Assembly: GCA_963754045.1 (NCBI GenBank) | Contig: CAVWEN010000001.1 | Coordinates: forward strand, 169,478-233,477 | Length of the DNA: 64,000 nt | Reading direction: 5' to 3' | From: JALZKA01 sp963754045 | GTDB lineage: Bacteria; Actinomycetota; Thermoleophilia; Solirubrobacterales; 70-9 | Shown: positions 41,982 to 49,383 of the stretch, one piece after another | Numbering within the stretch: position 1 is the stretch's first letter | How the letters are laid out: each line of letters opens with the position of its first letter | Notes under the pieces: generated by a model | What the model was told of the DNA's origin: nothing | The model's database searches: none | The model's input: the letters and a program-made list of their open reading frames with translations, nothing else | Made by a program: the position numbers and the translations under genes

Positions 41982-42863
41982 GTGCCAACAGTCCATCCAG
42001 TCCCCGCCGCATTGGGAAAGGGCACCGCGACCTGGCCCGCGCTCGCCAACGAAAAGTCGCTCTTGGCGCGCTACGTTGCCCAACCCGACTTGGCCCTCGA
42101 GGCCGAACTGGTCCGTCGGTTCATGCCGCTGGCCGTCGCCATGGCTCGGCGCTACCAGTCGCGTGCCGACCAGCGTGAGGACATCAACCAGGTAGCAAGC
42201 ATGGCGCTGGTGAAGGCGATTCGCCGCTTCGATCCTTTGGTCGGACGGAACTTCGCCGCCTTTGCCGCCCCGACCATCCTCGGCGAGATCCGGCGCTATT
42301 TCCGCGACAACACCTGGCGCCTGCGCGTGCCGCGCGCGATCCAGGAGAACACTTTGGCCGTCGAACGAGCCTCGGCCGGGCTCGCCGAGGAGCATGGCCG
42401 AGCGCCGACCATGGACGAGATCGCGCGGCGCGCGGGCATCTCGCTCGAGGAGGTCACCGAGGCTTTCGTTGCACTGACCTCGCAGCGCGTTGCATCGTTC
42501 GATCTGCCGAGCAACGCCGCCGATCCCGAATCCATACCACTGTCAGAACTGGTGGGAACAGACGAGCAGGGCTATCAACAGGTCGAGGCGCAGCTATCCG
42601 TTGAGGCCTGTGCCAGTCTCACCGAGCGTGAACACAGGGTGATCCAGCTGCGATTTGAGGACGGTCGCAACCAGCACGAGATCGCCGCCGAGATCGGGTC
42701 GTCTCAGATGCAGGTCTCGAGGATCCTCCGCCGGGCGCTGGCCAAGATGCTCGAAGCAGTGCAGGGCGACGACGCACCCAGCGGGCGCCGCGTCCTCACC
42801 GAGACCAAACCCGACGCGAGGTTCCCGAACGGTCGCTCGCGCGTGCGTGTGAAGTCTCGGTGA
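41982..42863 (+). CDS. SigB/SigF-type alternative sigma factor
   Basis: 293 residues with regions 2 (DQREDINQVASMALVKAIRRFDP with GRNFAAFAAPTILGEIRRYFRDN), 3 (ALAEEHGRAPTMDEIARRAGIS-like) and 4 (LTEREHRVIQLRFEDG, NQHEIAAEIGSSQMQVSRIL). It is in the group 3 SigB/F/G family that drives general stress or sporulation genes. Partner-switching regulators (anti-sigma RsbW, anti-anti-sigma RsbV) are not next to it. GTG start set by the strong ribosome site. The C-terminal 30 residues are a basic tail (GRSRVRVKSR). Confidence 0.92.
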   Translation: MPTVHPVPAALGKGTATWPALANEKSLLARYVAQPDLALEAELVRRFMPLAVAMARRYQSRADQREDINQVASMALVKAIRRFDPLVGRNFAAFAAPTILGEIRRYFRDNTWRLRVPRAIQENTLAVERASAGLAEEHGRAPTMDEIARRAGISLEEVTEAFVALTSQRVASFDLPSNAADPESIPLSELVGTDEQGYQQVEAQLSVEACASLTEREHRVIQLRFEDGRNQHEIAAEIGSSQMQVSRILRRALAKMLEAVQGDDAPSGRRVLTETKPDARFPNGRSRVRVKSR

Positions 42864-42867
42864 GCGA

Positions 42868-42892
42868 GCGCTTAGGCGCGCCTAGGGCGCGA
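42868..42892. terminator. GC-rich palindrome between convergent genes, possible terminator
   Basis: GCGC-T-TAGGCGCGCCTA-GG-GCGC is a perfect 12-bp palindrome with GCGC flanks, placed between the sigma factor stop and the decayed gene on the opposite strand. There is no T-run; actinobacterial terminators often lack one. Position and symmetry fit a bidirectional terminator. Confidence 0.4.
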
Positions 42893-43103
42893 CTCCCGCC
42901 TCCTCGGCAAGTGCCTCACCGTCGGGTCTGACCGTGAACTCGATCAGCTTGCCCTGCTCGACACGGCACACAATGCCGGTCCGGTTGTGCCCTGCCACCT
43001 CGTCGCTCTCCCGCCAGCGCAACTCGATGTCGACCCAGACGAATGCTGTGTCCCCGCGGACCACGGCGCGCTCGATCGTGACCCAACGCGGGGTCTCGCT
43101 CTC
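42882..43103 (-). pseudogene. C-terminal fragment of an NTF2/SnoaL-like gene
   Basis: The frame ending at 42882 encodes TPRWVTIERAVVRGDTAFVW, VDIELRWRESDEVAGHNRTG and the ending LIEFTVRPDGEALAEEAGVAP, the typical last strands of an NTF2-fold protein. The frame is interrupted by TAG about 14 codons before MVRGD, and another frame with MTRPLTLRDPGELM lies upstream, so the gene appears truncated or frameshifted. The only usable start is a GTG inside the fold (43064). Most likely a pseudogene of a SnoaL-like protein. Confidence 0.55.
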
Positions 43104-43221
43104 CTAACGAAGTCATCAGCTCACCTGGGTCACGGAGGGTCAGCGGCCTCGTCATGTGGCGGCACTCTAATTGCCCTCCTTTGCCCTTGCCACACAAGAT
43201 TCCCCGGCGGCGACCCCAGAC

Positions 43222-43237
43222 ATATACTGACGCCGTG
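43222..43237 (+). promoter_or_regulatory. -10 box and leaderless start of DsrE gene
   Basis: TATACT lies 6 nt before the GTG at 43235, so transcription would begin at or next to the start codon. No ribosome site is visible, which fits a leaderless mRNA. The -35 box is unclear; TTGCCA occurs too far upstream. Confidence 0.45.
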
Positions 43238-43588
43238 TCAAAGTTCTTGGTGCATCTCGCCACCGGGCCAGAGAATCCCACCCGCGCCGCGCTTGCGCTG
43301 CTCGTCGCAAAGAGCGCACTCGACGAGCACGAGGTGAGCGTCTTCATCGCCGGCGACGCGGTGCAGCTCCTGCGCCCAGAAACGGCGGAGGCCACTAGCG
43401 GCGTCGGTACAGGCAACTTCGCAGAGCACCTTGCCGCCCTGCGCGACCGAGGCGTGCCGCTGTACGCGTCTGGGATGTCGAGCAAGGCTCGCGGACTAGA
43501 CGTCAGCGCCATCGAAGGCGTGGAGGCGGCTCAACCGACGAAGCTGGTCGAACTCGCAACCGAGGCCGACACCACACTCGTCTACTGA
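43235..43588 (+). CDS. DsrE family protein
   Basis: 117 residues. FLVHLATGPENPTRAALALL starts the DsrE/F-like fold, with SVFIAGDAVQLL and the second half GVPLYASGMSSKARGL. Family members transfer sulfur or act as peroxide-linked small proteins. The catalytic Cys found in sulfur-transfer members is not at the expected position (ASGMSSKA), so a sulfurtransferase role is doubtful. GTG start; overlaps the convergent DUF4239 stop by 7 nt. Confidence 0.8.
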   Translation: MSKFLVHLATGPENPTRAALALLVAKSALDEHEVSVFIAGDAVQLLRPETAEATSGVGTGNFAEHLAALRDRGVPLYASGMSSKARGLDVSAIEGVEAAQPTKLVELATEADTTLVY

Positions 43589-44403
43589 TCGTTCCGCAGA
43601 CCGATGGCGACTCGGGCCGGGGTTGCCGCTGACGGTCCCCGCTGCATCGATTCGAGTTGGTCGCGCAGTGCGGCATCCGGAACTGTGATCGCGCCGCGCG
43701 TCGGCCGATCGAGGTCGGCGATCATGAACAGCACAAGCGCGATCAGTAACGCCGCAAGCGAGACGGCGAGCAGCCCGCGTCCCGAGATCGCCAGATAGGC
43801 GGCGAGCAGGCCGACCGCGAGCGCCGCGCCGATGATCTGGACGAGGATTACCGCGTGCGGCACCTTGTTGTTGAGCGCGGCGACGCGCACGGTCTGCATG
43901 TCGATCATCTCGTTGAGCGTCTCAATGTAGAGCCGCGGCGCGCTCGCCTGGGGTTGGGTCCCGATCGCGTCGCCCGCCAGCGCCCAAAGTTGCCGCTGAA
44001 GCTCAGACTCGGTGGCCAGCGCCCGCTTCTGCTCATCGCTCCCCGGCACGAAGTCGGCCACCCTAACCGCGCTGCGGGTGTATTCGAGCAGGCGCCCAAT
44101 CGAGCGTGAGCGGACCGGATCAGGCAAGAGCTGAGCCCGAAGCCAGGTCGTTCCGATCGCGTTTGACTCGGCGACGATCGAGGCTCGCCGGTCGTCGTAA
44201 CGGGAGATCGCCAGCGAAAGCCCGAACGCCAGCAGCAACGCCACCAGGCCGAGCAGGGCGCCCTGCAGGGTGCCGAACGACTCGCTGAGCGCATCTCTGC
44301 GGTGGCTGACCTTTCGCCCGATCAGGGTGCCGACAACGCTGGCGCCGGCGATCACAGTGGCGATCAACAGCGCGAGCTGCCAGGTGGAGAGGTCAAAGAC
44401 CAA
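43582..44403 (-). CDS. DUF4239 (bestrophin-like) membrane protein
   Basis: 273 residues with four membrane helices, two near the N-terminus (LALLIATVIAGASVVGTLIG, LLGLVALLLAFGLSLAI) and two near the C-terminus (VILVQIIGAALAVGLLAAYL, GLLAVSLAALLIALVLFMI), separated by a cytoplasmic helical region with NAIGTTWLRAQLLP. This is the bestrophin-like DUF4239 arrangement. Transport function is inferred only from the name of the family. The gene ends tail to tail with DsrE, and its start is 28 nt from a decayed integrase fragment. Confidence 0.85.
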   Translation of the reverse strand: MVFDLSTWQLALLIATVIAGASVVGTLIGRKVSHRRDALSESFGTLQGALLGLVALLLAFGLSLAISRYDDRRASIVAESNAIGTTWLRAQLLPDPVRSRSIGRLLEYTRSAVRVADFVPGSDEQKRALATESELQRQLWALAGDAIGTQPQASAPRLYIETLNEMIDMQTVRVAALNNKVPHAVILVQIIGAALAVGLLAAYLAISGRGLLAVSLAALLIALVLFMIADLDRPTRGAITVPDAALRDQLESMQRGPSAATPARVAIGLRNDQ

Positions 44404-44430
44404 CGTGGCGAGACCCTACTGCTCGTGGTT

Positions 44431-44580
44431 GAGGGCTACCGCGACTACAAAACGACCTCGATCTACGCCGACTACGAGCCGCGCAGTCGTGAGGCCGAAC
44501 TCGTCAATCCGGTAATCGCTGACTCTGCGGAGATGCCGATGCCCCACACCCGGGTGACGCCGATCCGGGCCATATCTTGA
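44431..44580 (+). pseudogene. C-terminal fragment of a tyrosine integrase
   Basis: The frame here reads GYRDYKTTSIYADYEPRSRE followed by AELVNPV. This matches the end of tyrosine recombinases, where the (G)H-x-D-x-K-TT-x-IYA-x-YxP segment carries the catalytic Tyr (within IYADY). Everything upstream, including the catalytic Arg-Lys-His-Arg, is missing, and the frame runs directly into the N-terminal side of the DUF4239 gene on the other strand. It marks an old mobile element. Confidence 0.65.
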
Positions 44581-44634
44581 ATAGCGTGCAGGCGTACACC
44601 CTGATCGACCTCTTCGCCTTGTGACGATCTGCGG

Positions 44635-45432
44635 ATGACCCGGTCCCACGGGGATTCGACTGGGCGTCTGAATCTCGGCGATCACGAGACAGGGCTCAGG
44701 AGTTGGGGCACCGACCCCGAGCACTTGATCCTGGTCCACGGGATCGGTTTCGATGGAGTCATGTGGAGCCAGGTTGGACCGGCCATCGCCGGCCGAACCG
44801 CCGTCGCATACGACCTGCGCGGGCATGGGGCGGCAGCGAGCGCCCCGGAGCCATTTACATATGAACGCTTCGCGGAGGACCTAGCCCGTGTGCTCGATGG
44901 CCTAGGCGTGGAAAGGGCGCACATCGCTGGTCTATCCCTCGGGGGCCAGGTCGCACTCGAGTTCGCGCTGCGCTATCCCGACAGGCTTTCAAGCTTGGTC
45001 TTGATCTGCACGCGTGCGTCCCCCTTTCCCGCTTTTAGCGCGGCAGCAGAACAGGCGGAAGCACAGGGGCTGGCTTCTCTAGCCGAGACGGCTCTCCAGC
45101 GGTGGTTCTCTCCCACTGCGCTTGTCGAGGACACGCCCGCGGTTGCCTACGCGCGGGACCGGCTCGCCTCAATTGATTCGTCGGTCTGGAGCGCATGTAT
45201 GCGACTTATCGCGGGCTTCGACGTCATCGACCGACTCGGGGAGGTCTCTGCGCCGACGAGAGTTCTCGCCGCTGAACTCGACAGCGTCGCGTCGCCAGAT
45301 CACATGGAGGAAATCGCGGCGCAAATCCCGCACGCCGATTTCCTAGTGATACCCGGTGCCCGCCATCTCGTGTGCTTCGAGCAATCGAACGCGGTAGCGC
45401 GAGCGCTTAGTTCGTACAAGCACTTTCGCTGA
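44635..45432 (+). CDS. Alpha/beta hydrolase (3-oxoadipate enol-lactonase-like)
   Basis: 265 residues. Oxyanion region LVHGIGFDGVMW, YDLRGHGAA, nucleophile in AGLSLGGQVALEF, acid Asp in LAAELDSVASPD and His in PGARHLVCFE. The overall pattern resembles PcaD/haloperoxidase-type hydrolases. It lies just after the integrase fragment and may be cargo of the decayed island. Single gene. Confidence 0.85.
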   Translation: MTRSHGDSTGRLNLGDHETGLRSWGTDPEHLILVHGIGFDGVMWSQVGPAIAGRTAVAYDLRGHGAAASAPEPFTYERFAEDLARVLDGLGVERAHIAGLSLGGQVALEFALRYPDRLSSLVLICTRASPFPAFSAAAEQAEAQGLASLAETALQRWFSPTALVEDTPAVAYARDRLASIDSSVWSACMRLIAGFDVIDRLGEVSAPTRVLAAELDSVASPDHMEEIAAQIPHADFLVIPGARHLVCFEQSNAVARALSSYKHFR

Positions 45433-45549
45433 CGACTGCCGACGAATGCAGTCGCCGGCGCGCGCTAGCGGCGCAGATTCTGGTTTCCAATGTGGGCTGT
45501 ACCTGGCGTCGACGAGCTTCTAGCGCCGATACAAACGCAAAGGCACGGC

Positions 45550-47583
45550 TCAGTTGCCGAGCGGGACCTTGGCGATGCGGGTGTACCAGTTCTGGAGCGC
45601 GCTTCGAGTGTCTTCGCACGTGAACCCCGGGGCCGGGTCGTCGGCGCCAGCGACGTATTCCTTGAGACTGCACGCCTGGCCGGCGTACTCGCCGGCGATC
45701 CAAACGTTCTGACCGTCGATCGCGGTCGCGTGGTAGTCACCGAAGCGGGCGCCACGTTCCCGGGCAGCGGGTCCCTCGAACGCGCGGTACCCGGTGAAGC
45801 CCTCAATCGGGCCTCGGCCGACACCGGTGATCCGCACCGGACCGAAGCGGCCTGCCTGGTCGAGACGGGAATAGGCAGAGCTGGGGTAGAGGTCGTCGCC
45901 CGAAATCGAATAGGACACGATCACCTTGCCGCCGGGACCAACACCGACGGCCGGAAACATCAGGTCGTGGTTGGGGATTCCGAACCGGCTCGTACGCTCG
46001 CGAGTAGCGGTTAGCAGTGGCGGGCGACCACCATCTCTGGGCTCTATTTCCGGCCGAACGACGGAGTGCAGGATGCCGCTCCTAACCTGGCTGCCCGCCC
46101 TAACAGCGGATCCCTGTGCTGTCCATAGGCCGCCCCTCGAGTGGGTCACCTGCGTAACCGACGTGACTACATTCGGATCGAGCAGCGGCACCCTCTCGTT
46201 GTGCGCGGGCTCCTCGTCGAAGAAGTAGTGCCAACAGCCCCTGCCGAAAGGGGTCTTAATGCGAGTGTCATTGATGCACTCGCCGAGCGGGAAAGGACCG
46301 GGCTTCTGTCTCGCGCGCGGGGCTGTCATATAGCCGGCGGTTCGCACGTTCCTGGAGATCAACAGCAGCGATGGATTGGGTCGCGCAAGCGCCCGCGTGT
46401 TCGGGATCGCCCAAACCGCCAGGCGGTTGTCAGCGCATACGTCATCCGGGCACTCCAGGTTGCTGAGCAGGTATTCCGTTCCACCGGCCTCACTCTCGAA
46501 GTTCCCCCTCGGCGTTGTTGCCGGCCAGATGACAAAGGCAGGCACCCCATCGGGCCTGTGAACCTTCTCGAACTGCACGACGTTCGGGTTCTTGGCACCA
46601 CCGAGTATCTGTGGTTTCGAGATCGCATAGATGCTCGAACCCTCAAATCCATCCTCGAAGAACGGGAATTCGATCGTCGAGAGATAAACGCCGTGGCGGT
46701 CAACCCCGAGCTTCGGATAGTCGCCGAAGCAGGGACCGCCCGCGCAGTTGTGGTCCGGGGTGCCTTCGGAGCCGTCGTTCTGCTGAGGGACCGCGTAGTA
46801 ATTCCACGCGCCCCGCGGGTCCGCCGTACGACTGACCGCGAGGTCGAGGCGGTTGCGGCCTGTCTCCACTCCCTCGGTCGGGTGGATGTCGATGGTTACC
46901 GCGAGGTGGAACCAACGTTGGGTCGCCGAGTCGTAGTGGCAGCTGACGTCGAAACTGGTCTGGCCAAAGCGACCAGTTCTGCGGTTGATATCAGGCGGGT
47001 ACCCGTAAAACTCACTCTGGCTAATGATCGGCGTTAGCGGCTGCCCACTCATGGAGCGGACACGCAACGCGGTATTGACAGATTCAAGGACGAAGCCATT
47101 CCCGACGCATAGGCCCTGGTCGGGTGGCTCACCGGAAAACTGGTTACCACGTCGGGCGCGGCGGTCGTTAAGCGCGTTGATGCCGTCGAAGCTGAGCCCC
47201 GTAAAGGGAATGGTGGTGGAGCGCGAGTCTGCACTCTTCGCCGCCGGGGCCTGCGACTCCTCGAGTTCCCCGGCGGCCTCTCCCGGCGGAAACACGGGAA
47301 GCTTGCGCGGCGATATCTCGCCCCGAGAATGAGGGGACAGATGTGAGGTGTCGCCGGGCGTCGCGCTAGGACCGGGCGGGATGATGATCCGCGGTCGGTC
47401 TGGTGGCCCGGTTCTGAAGTTCCCGACCCCAATGAACTGGATCACGCCCGGGCGCGAGCGCACGACTTTCTGAGCCGCCTCGGATTCTGTCGTCGGCAAT
47501 GCGAAAGGGAAGAGAAGCGCACCACCGACGGCGAGCCCGAAAGCCACCTTGCGGGCCGATCTCTGCACGCCAACTCCCCTCAT
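45550..47583 (-). CDS. Large secreted protein, beta-propeller-like, function unknown
   Basis: 677 residues with a signal peptide (VAFGLAVGGALLFPFALPTT). After a Pro-rich linker (PGPSATPGDTSHLSPHSRGE), the body has repeated blocks such as GNQFSGEPPDQGLCVGNGFV, HYDSATQRWFHLAVTI, FGDYPKLGVDRHGVYLS and FGDYHATAIDGQNVWIAGEY, each like a blade of a propeller with a Trp/Phe-rich strand. This architecture occurs in extracellular actinobacterial proteins of unknown role. It appears less GC-rich and has more Asn, Lys and Ile than its neighbours, consistent with transfer. Confidence 0.7.
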   Translation of the reverse strand: MRGVGVQRSARKVAFGLAVGGALLFPFALPTTESEAAQKVVRSRPGVIQFIGVGNFRTGPPDRPRIIIPPGPSATPGDTSHLSPHSRGEISPRKLPVFPPGEAAGELEESQAPAAKSADSRSTTIPFTGLSFDGINALNDRRARRGNQFSGEPPDQGLCVGNGFVLESVNTALRVRSMSGQPLTPIISQSEFYGYPPDINRRTGRFGQTSFDVSCHYDSATQRWFHLAVTIDIHPTEGVETGRNRLDLAVSRTADPRGAWNYYAVPQQNDGSEGTPDHNCAGGPCFGDYPKLGVDRHGVYLSTIEFPFFEDGFEGSSIYAISKPQILGGAKNPNVVQFEKVHRPDGVPAFVIWPATTPRGNFESEAGGTEYLLSNLECPDDVCADNRLAVWAIPNTRALARPNPSLLLISRNVRTAGYMTAPRARQKPGPFPLGECINDTRIKTPFGRGCWHYFFDEEPAHNERVPLLDPNVVTSVTQVTHSRGGLWTAQGSAVRAGSQVRSGILHSVVRPEIEPRDGGRPPLLTATRERTSRFGIPNHDLMFPAVGVGPGGKVIVSYSISGDDLYPSSAYSRLDQAGRFGPVRITGVGRGPIEGFTGYRAFEGPAARERGARFGDYHATAIDGQNVWIAGEYAGQACSLKEYVAGADDPAPGFTCEDTRSALQNWYTRIAKVPLGN

Positions 47584-47616
47584 GCCCGCGAAGCTAAGTC
47601 ACGACCAATCCGATGT

Positions 47617-47644
47617 CAAGACCTGCGTGCGCACGCAGGTCTTG
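47617..47644. promoter_or_regulatory. 28-bp perfect palindrome in a divergent promoter region
   Basis: Perfect dyad with arm CAAGACCTGCGTGC and its exact complement, no spacer. It stands 34 nt upstream of the secreted protein start (minus) and 93 nt upstream of the nitroreductase start (plus). A perfect dyad without a loop is typical of an operator for a dimeric repressor. There is no T-run, and a terminator is unlikely between divergent starts. Confidence 0.6.
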
Positions 47645-47736
47645 CTGCCCAGATCCCTCTTCATTCAGTGTGCTCGGATTCAAAGGTTGAGGTCGCGCGC
47701 CAGCGCCCTGTGCGCCTAAACCGTAAGCTCGGAAGC

Positions 47737-48162
47737 GTGACGATGGAGGCGGGATCCGGGCTGACCGAGCCCGAGCGACGGCGCGCCGCGCGCCACCACC
47801 TCTTCTGGCGGTTCGTCAACCCGACCACTCGGCCATTCGCCGGCTTCGCTCCGTGGTGGGTGCTGCTGGAGACCACCGGTCACCGCACCGGGGAGCAGCG
47901 AAGGACCCCCCTCGCGCGCGGCCCGGTCGAAGGCGACGTCGTCTGGCTCAACTCGGTGCACGGCAAGCGGGCGAGCTGGGTCCGCAACATCGAGGTAACG
48001 CCGGCGGTTCGGATCAAGCTCAGCGGACGTTGGTACGAGGGGTGCGCGACCGTCTACGACTGGGACGAGCGGATCGACGCCCGGTTCAACGCGTATGCGC
48101 GAAGTGGCCCGAGGACCCTTGGGATCGACCCCGCCCTCGTCCGCATCGACCTCGAGCGCTAG
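47737..48162 (+). CDS. Nitroreductase family deazaflavin-dependent oxidoreductase (DDN-like)
   Basis: 141 residues. Fold marks: FVNPTTRPFAGFAPWWVLLE, TTGHRTGEQRRTPLARGP, GDVVWLNSVHGKRASWVRNI and GRWYEGCATVYDWDERIDAR. These match the split-barrel DDN/FDOR family, which uses coenzyme F420 to reduce quinones or nitro compounds. GTG at 47737 is used; ATG at 47743 is possible. The frame is open to 47668 but without homology. A TAAGCT box 11 nt before the GTG could give a leaderless transcript. Confidence 0.85.
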   Translation: MTMEAGSGLTEPERRRAARHHLFWRFVNPTTRPFAGFAPWWVLLETTGHRTGEQRRTPLARGPVEGDVVWLNSVHGKRASWVRNIEVTPAVRIKLSGRWYEGCATVYDWDERIDARFNAYARSGPRTLGIDPALVRIDLER

Positions 48163-48220
48163 CGCTAGCGGCACTGCAGGTCGTGCCCCGTCCGCACGCG
48201 CGATCCTGCGATCAGCCCCA

Positions 48221-48265
48221 GCGCGCCCGGCAGGATTCGAACCTATGACCTCCTGTTTCGTAGAG
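48221..48265 (-). repeat. 3' half of tRNA-Arg(ACG)-like sequence, probable attachment-site remnant
   Basis: The minus strand reads CTACGAAACAGGAGGTCATA, then GGTTCGAATCCTGCCGGGCG. This matches the 3' half of an actinobacterial tRNA-Arg(ACG) from the anticodon loop (CTACGAA) through the T-loop TTCGAAT to the acceptor GCCGGGCGC. The 5' half is absent: upstream sequence does not form the D-arm or anticodon stem. As with the tRNA-Ser fragment, the break is at the anticodon loop. Confidence 0.65.
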
Positions 48266-48384
48266 CGAATCTACAGAGTCTCCGAATCGCCTGTTAGGAC
48301 CAGTTTTCCTTACAAAAGCCCCGCTACGACGGTCTTTCCGGAAGCAACCGCTACCAACCGAAAGAACCCCTAGCGGCACTCCGC

Positions 48385-48417
48385 CTACTCCGACAGCCCG
48401 GCGGCTTCGAGGGCTTT
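48385..48417 (-). pseudogene. Last codons of a SnoaL-like gene (remnant)
   Basis: Reads KALEAAGLSE and stop, identical in ten positions to the ends of the two SnoaL-like genes at 8325 and 8831, with the same codons. The rest of the gene is missing. It shows that this patch and the 8-9 kb patch share ancestry through a dispersed gene family. Confidence 0.6.
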
Positions 48418-48436
48418 CGGGCTTGGCCGGGGCTTG

Positions 48437-48874
48437 TTACTCGGGAAGCGTCTCGCCGGAGCCGCCCATCTCTGAGGGGGTGTCCTTCTGCTTGGGAAGG
48501 CCGTCCTTTATCGGAAGCACCGTCGACTCGTAGTTGACGTGGACCCCGGGCTCAAACGGGAAATCGGGGATGGTCGCCGCGTAGACGTCGATCAAACCCC
48601 ACTCCGGGTGCCGCGCCATCAGGTGGCCGCCGCATGCGTTGCACCACTGCCGGTAGGTACGCTCGTTTGCGTTGTACTCGCCGATCTGGTCCTCTCCCTT
48701 GGTCACCTTGACCGACTCAGGCTTCCAGAGCGTGAATGCGTTGACCGGCCCGGCGGACCAGCTCCTGCACGCCTTGCAATGGCAGTAGCCGGCGCCCTCC
48801 GGATCACCCGTGACTTCGATCTCGACGGCGCCGCAGTAGCACTGCCCTTTGTAGGTGTTCTCGTCCTCGCTCAT
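48437..48874 (-). CDS. GFA family (glutathione-dependent formaldehyde-activating enzyme-like) protein
   Basis: 145 residues with the Mss4/GFA zinc pattern: GQCYCGAVEIEV and YCHCKACRSWSAGPVNAF, then QWCNACGGHL. The Cys residues form two zinc sites. Despite the family name, most members do not act on formaldehyde. ATG at 48874 is supported by GGGGAG upstream and by overlap with the stop of the small membrane ORF before it (ATGA). Confidence 0.88.
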   Translation of the reverse strand: MSEDENTYKGQCYCGAVEIEVTGDPEGAGYCHCKACRSWSAGPVNAFTLWKPESVKVTKGEDQIGEYNANERTYRQWCNACGGHLMARHPEWGLIDVYAATIPDFPFEPGVHVNYESTVLPIKDGLPKQKDTPSEMGGSGETLPE

Positions 48875-49104
48875 TGTTCTCCCCATTTGTAGGTCCGGTC
48901 GGGATACTCGCCGACAGTATCTCGCATAGGACTATCACTTTTCATGCAACGCAGCCATCTGAGCGCCGGGGCTGTGCCTGGGCCTTCTTGGCGCGCCCGA
49001 CAGGTTTCGAACCCATGACCTGACCCTCGATAGATCACCATGAGGGCCAGGATGAGCAGGACGATGAGCAGCACCGCTCCGATCACAACCTCGTCCGTGA
49101 CCAT
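48871..49104 (-). CDS. Small membrane-anchored ORF running through a tRNA fragment
   Basis: 77 residues: an N-terminal membrane helix (EVVIGAVLLIVLLILALMVI) followed by YRGSGHGFETCRARQE, which is the translation of the tRNA-like fragment at 48991-49022, then a polar tail. The helix part looks like a genuine small membrane protein; the tail is probably an accident of the insertion. Its stop overlaps the GFA start by ATGA, which may allow coupled translation. Confidence 0.45.
   Translation of the reverse strand: MVTDEVVIGAVLLIVLLILALMVIYRGSGHGFETCRARQEGPGTAPALRWLRCMKSDSPMRDTVGEYPDRTYKWGEQ
48991..49022 (-). repeat. Second tRNA-Arg-like 3' fragment
   Basis: The minus strand reads AGGTCATGGGTTCGAAACCT, then GTCGGGCGCG, a variant of the T-arm and acceptor end of the fragment at 48221. 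It is in the same orientation and about 770 nt away. Homology begins only after the anticodon stem. The pair may be the two ends (attL/attR) of a short remnant carrying the GFA gene. Confidence 0.55.
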
Positions 49105-49235
49105 GATGTGCTGGGAGCGCCGGCGGTGAGGGCAAGCGGTCGCTTCGTCCTTGATCTCCTCAGCGCAGCGCAGACCTAAGGGCTAAATCCTTGTCCAGCC
49201 CATGGACGGGCCCCCAAGGAGGACCGATTACCTGG

Positions 49236-49383
49236 TTGATCGTGACCGAGTTCGTAAGCCTGAACGGCGTGATGGAATCGCCCGGCGGCGAGCCGACCTG
49301 CCCCCACTGGCGAGGACCAACACGCGTTCAAGGACGAAGAGCTCGCGTCAGGACTCGTCGCGCGTCACAAGCCTGGACCCTGA
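49236..49383 (+). pseudogene. Fragment of a dihydrofolate reductase/RibD-C-type reductase gene
   Basis: Starts LIVTEFVSLNGVMESPGGEP, the typical N-terminus of the RibD-C/DHFR-like family, reads to PTCPHW and then shifts frame (near 49309) to GEDQHAFKDEELASGL before a stop at 49381. Only about 48 of the usual 180-190 residues are present. It is a decayed gene end, overlapping the 3' end of the SHOCT-like gene on the other strand. Confidence 0.55.

Noticed and set aside
45460..45482. Weak inverted repeat CGCCG...CGGCG after the alpha/beta hydrolase
   Set aside because: Only 5-bp GC arms, expected by chance at this base composition.
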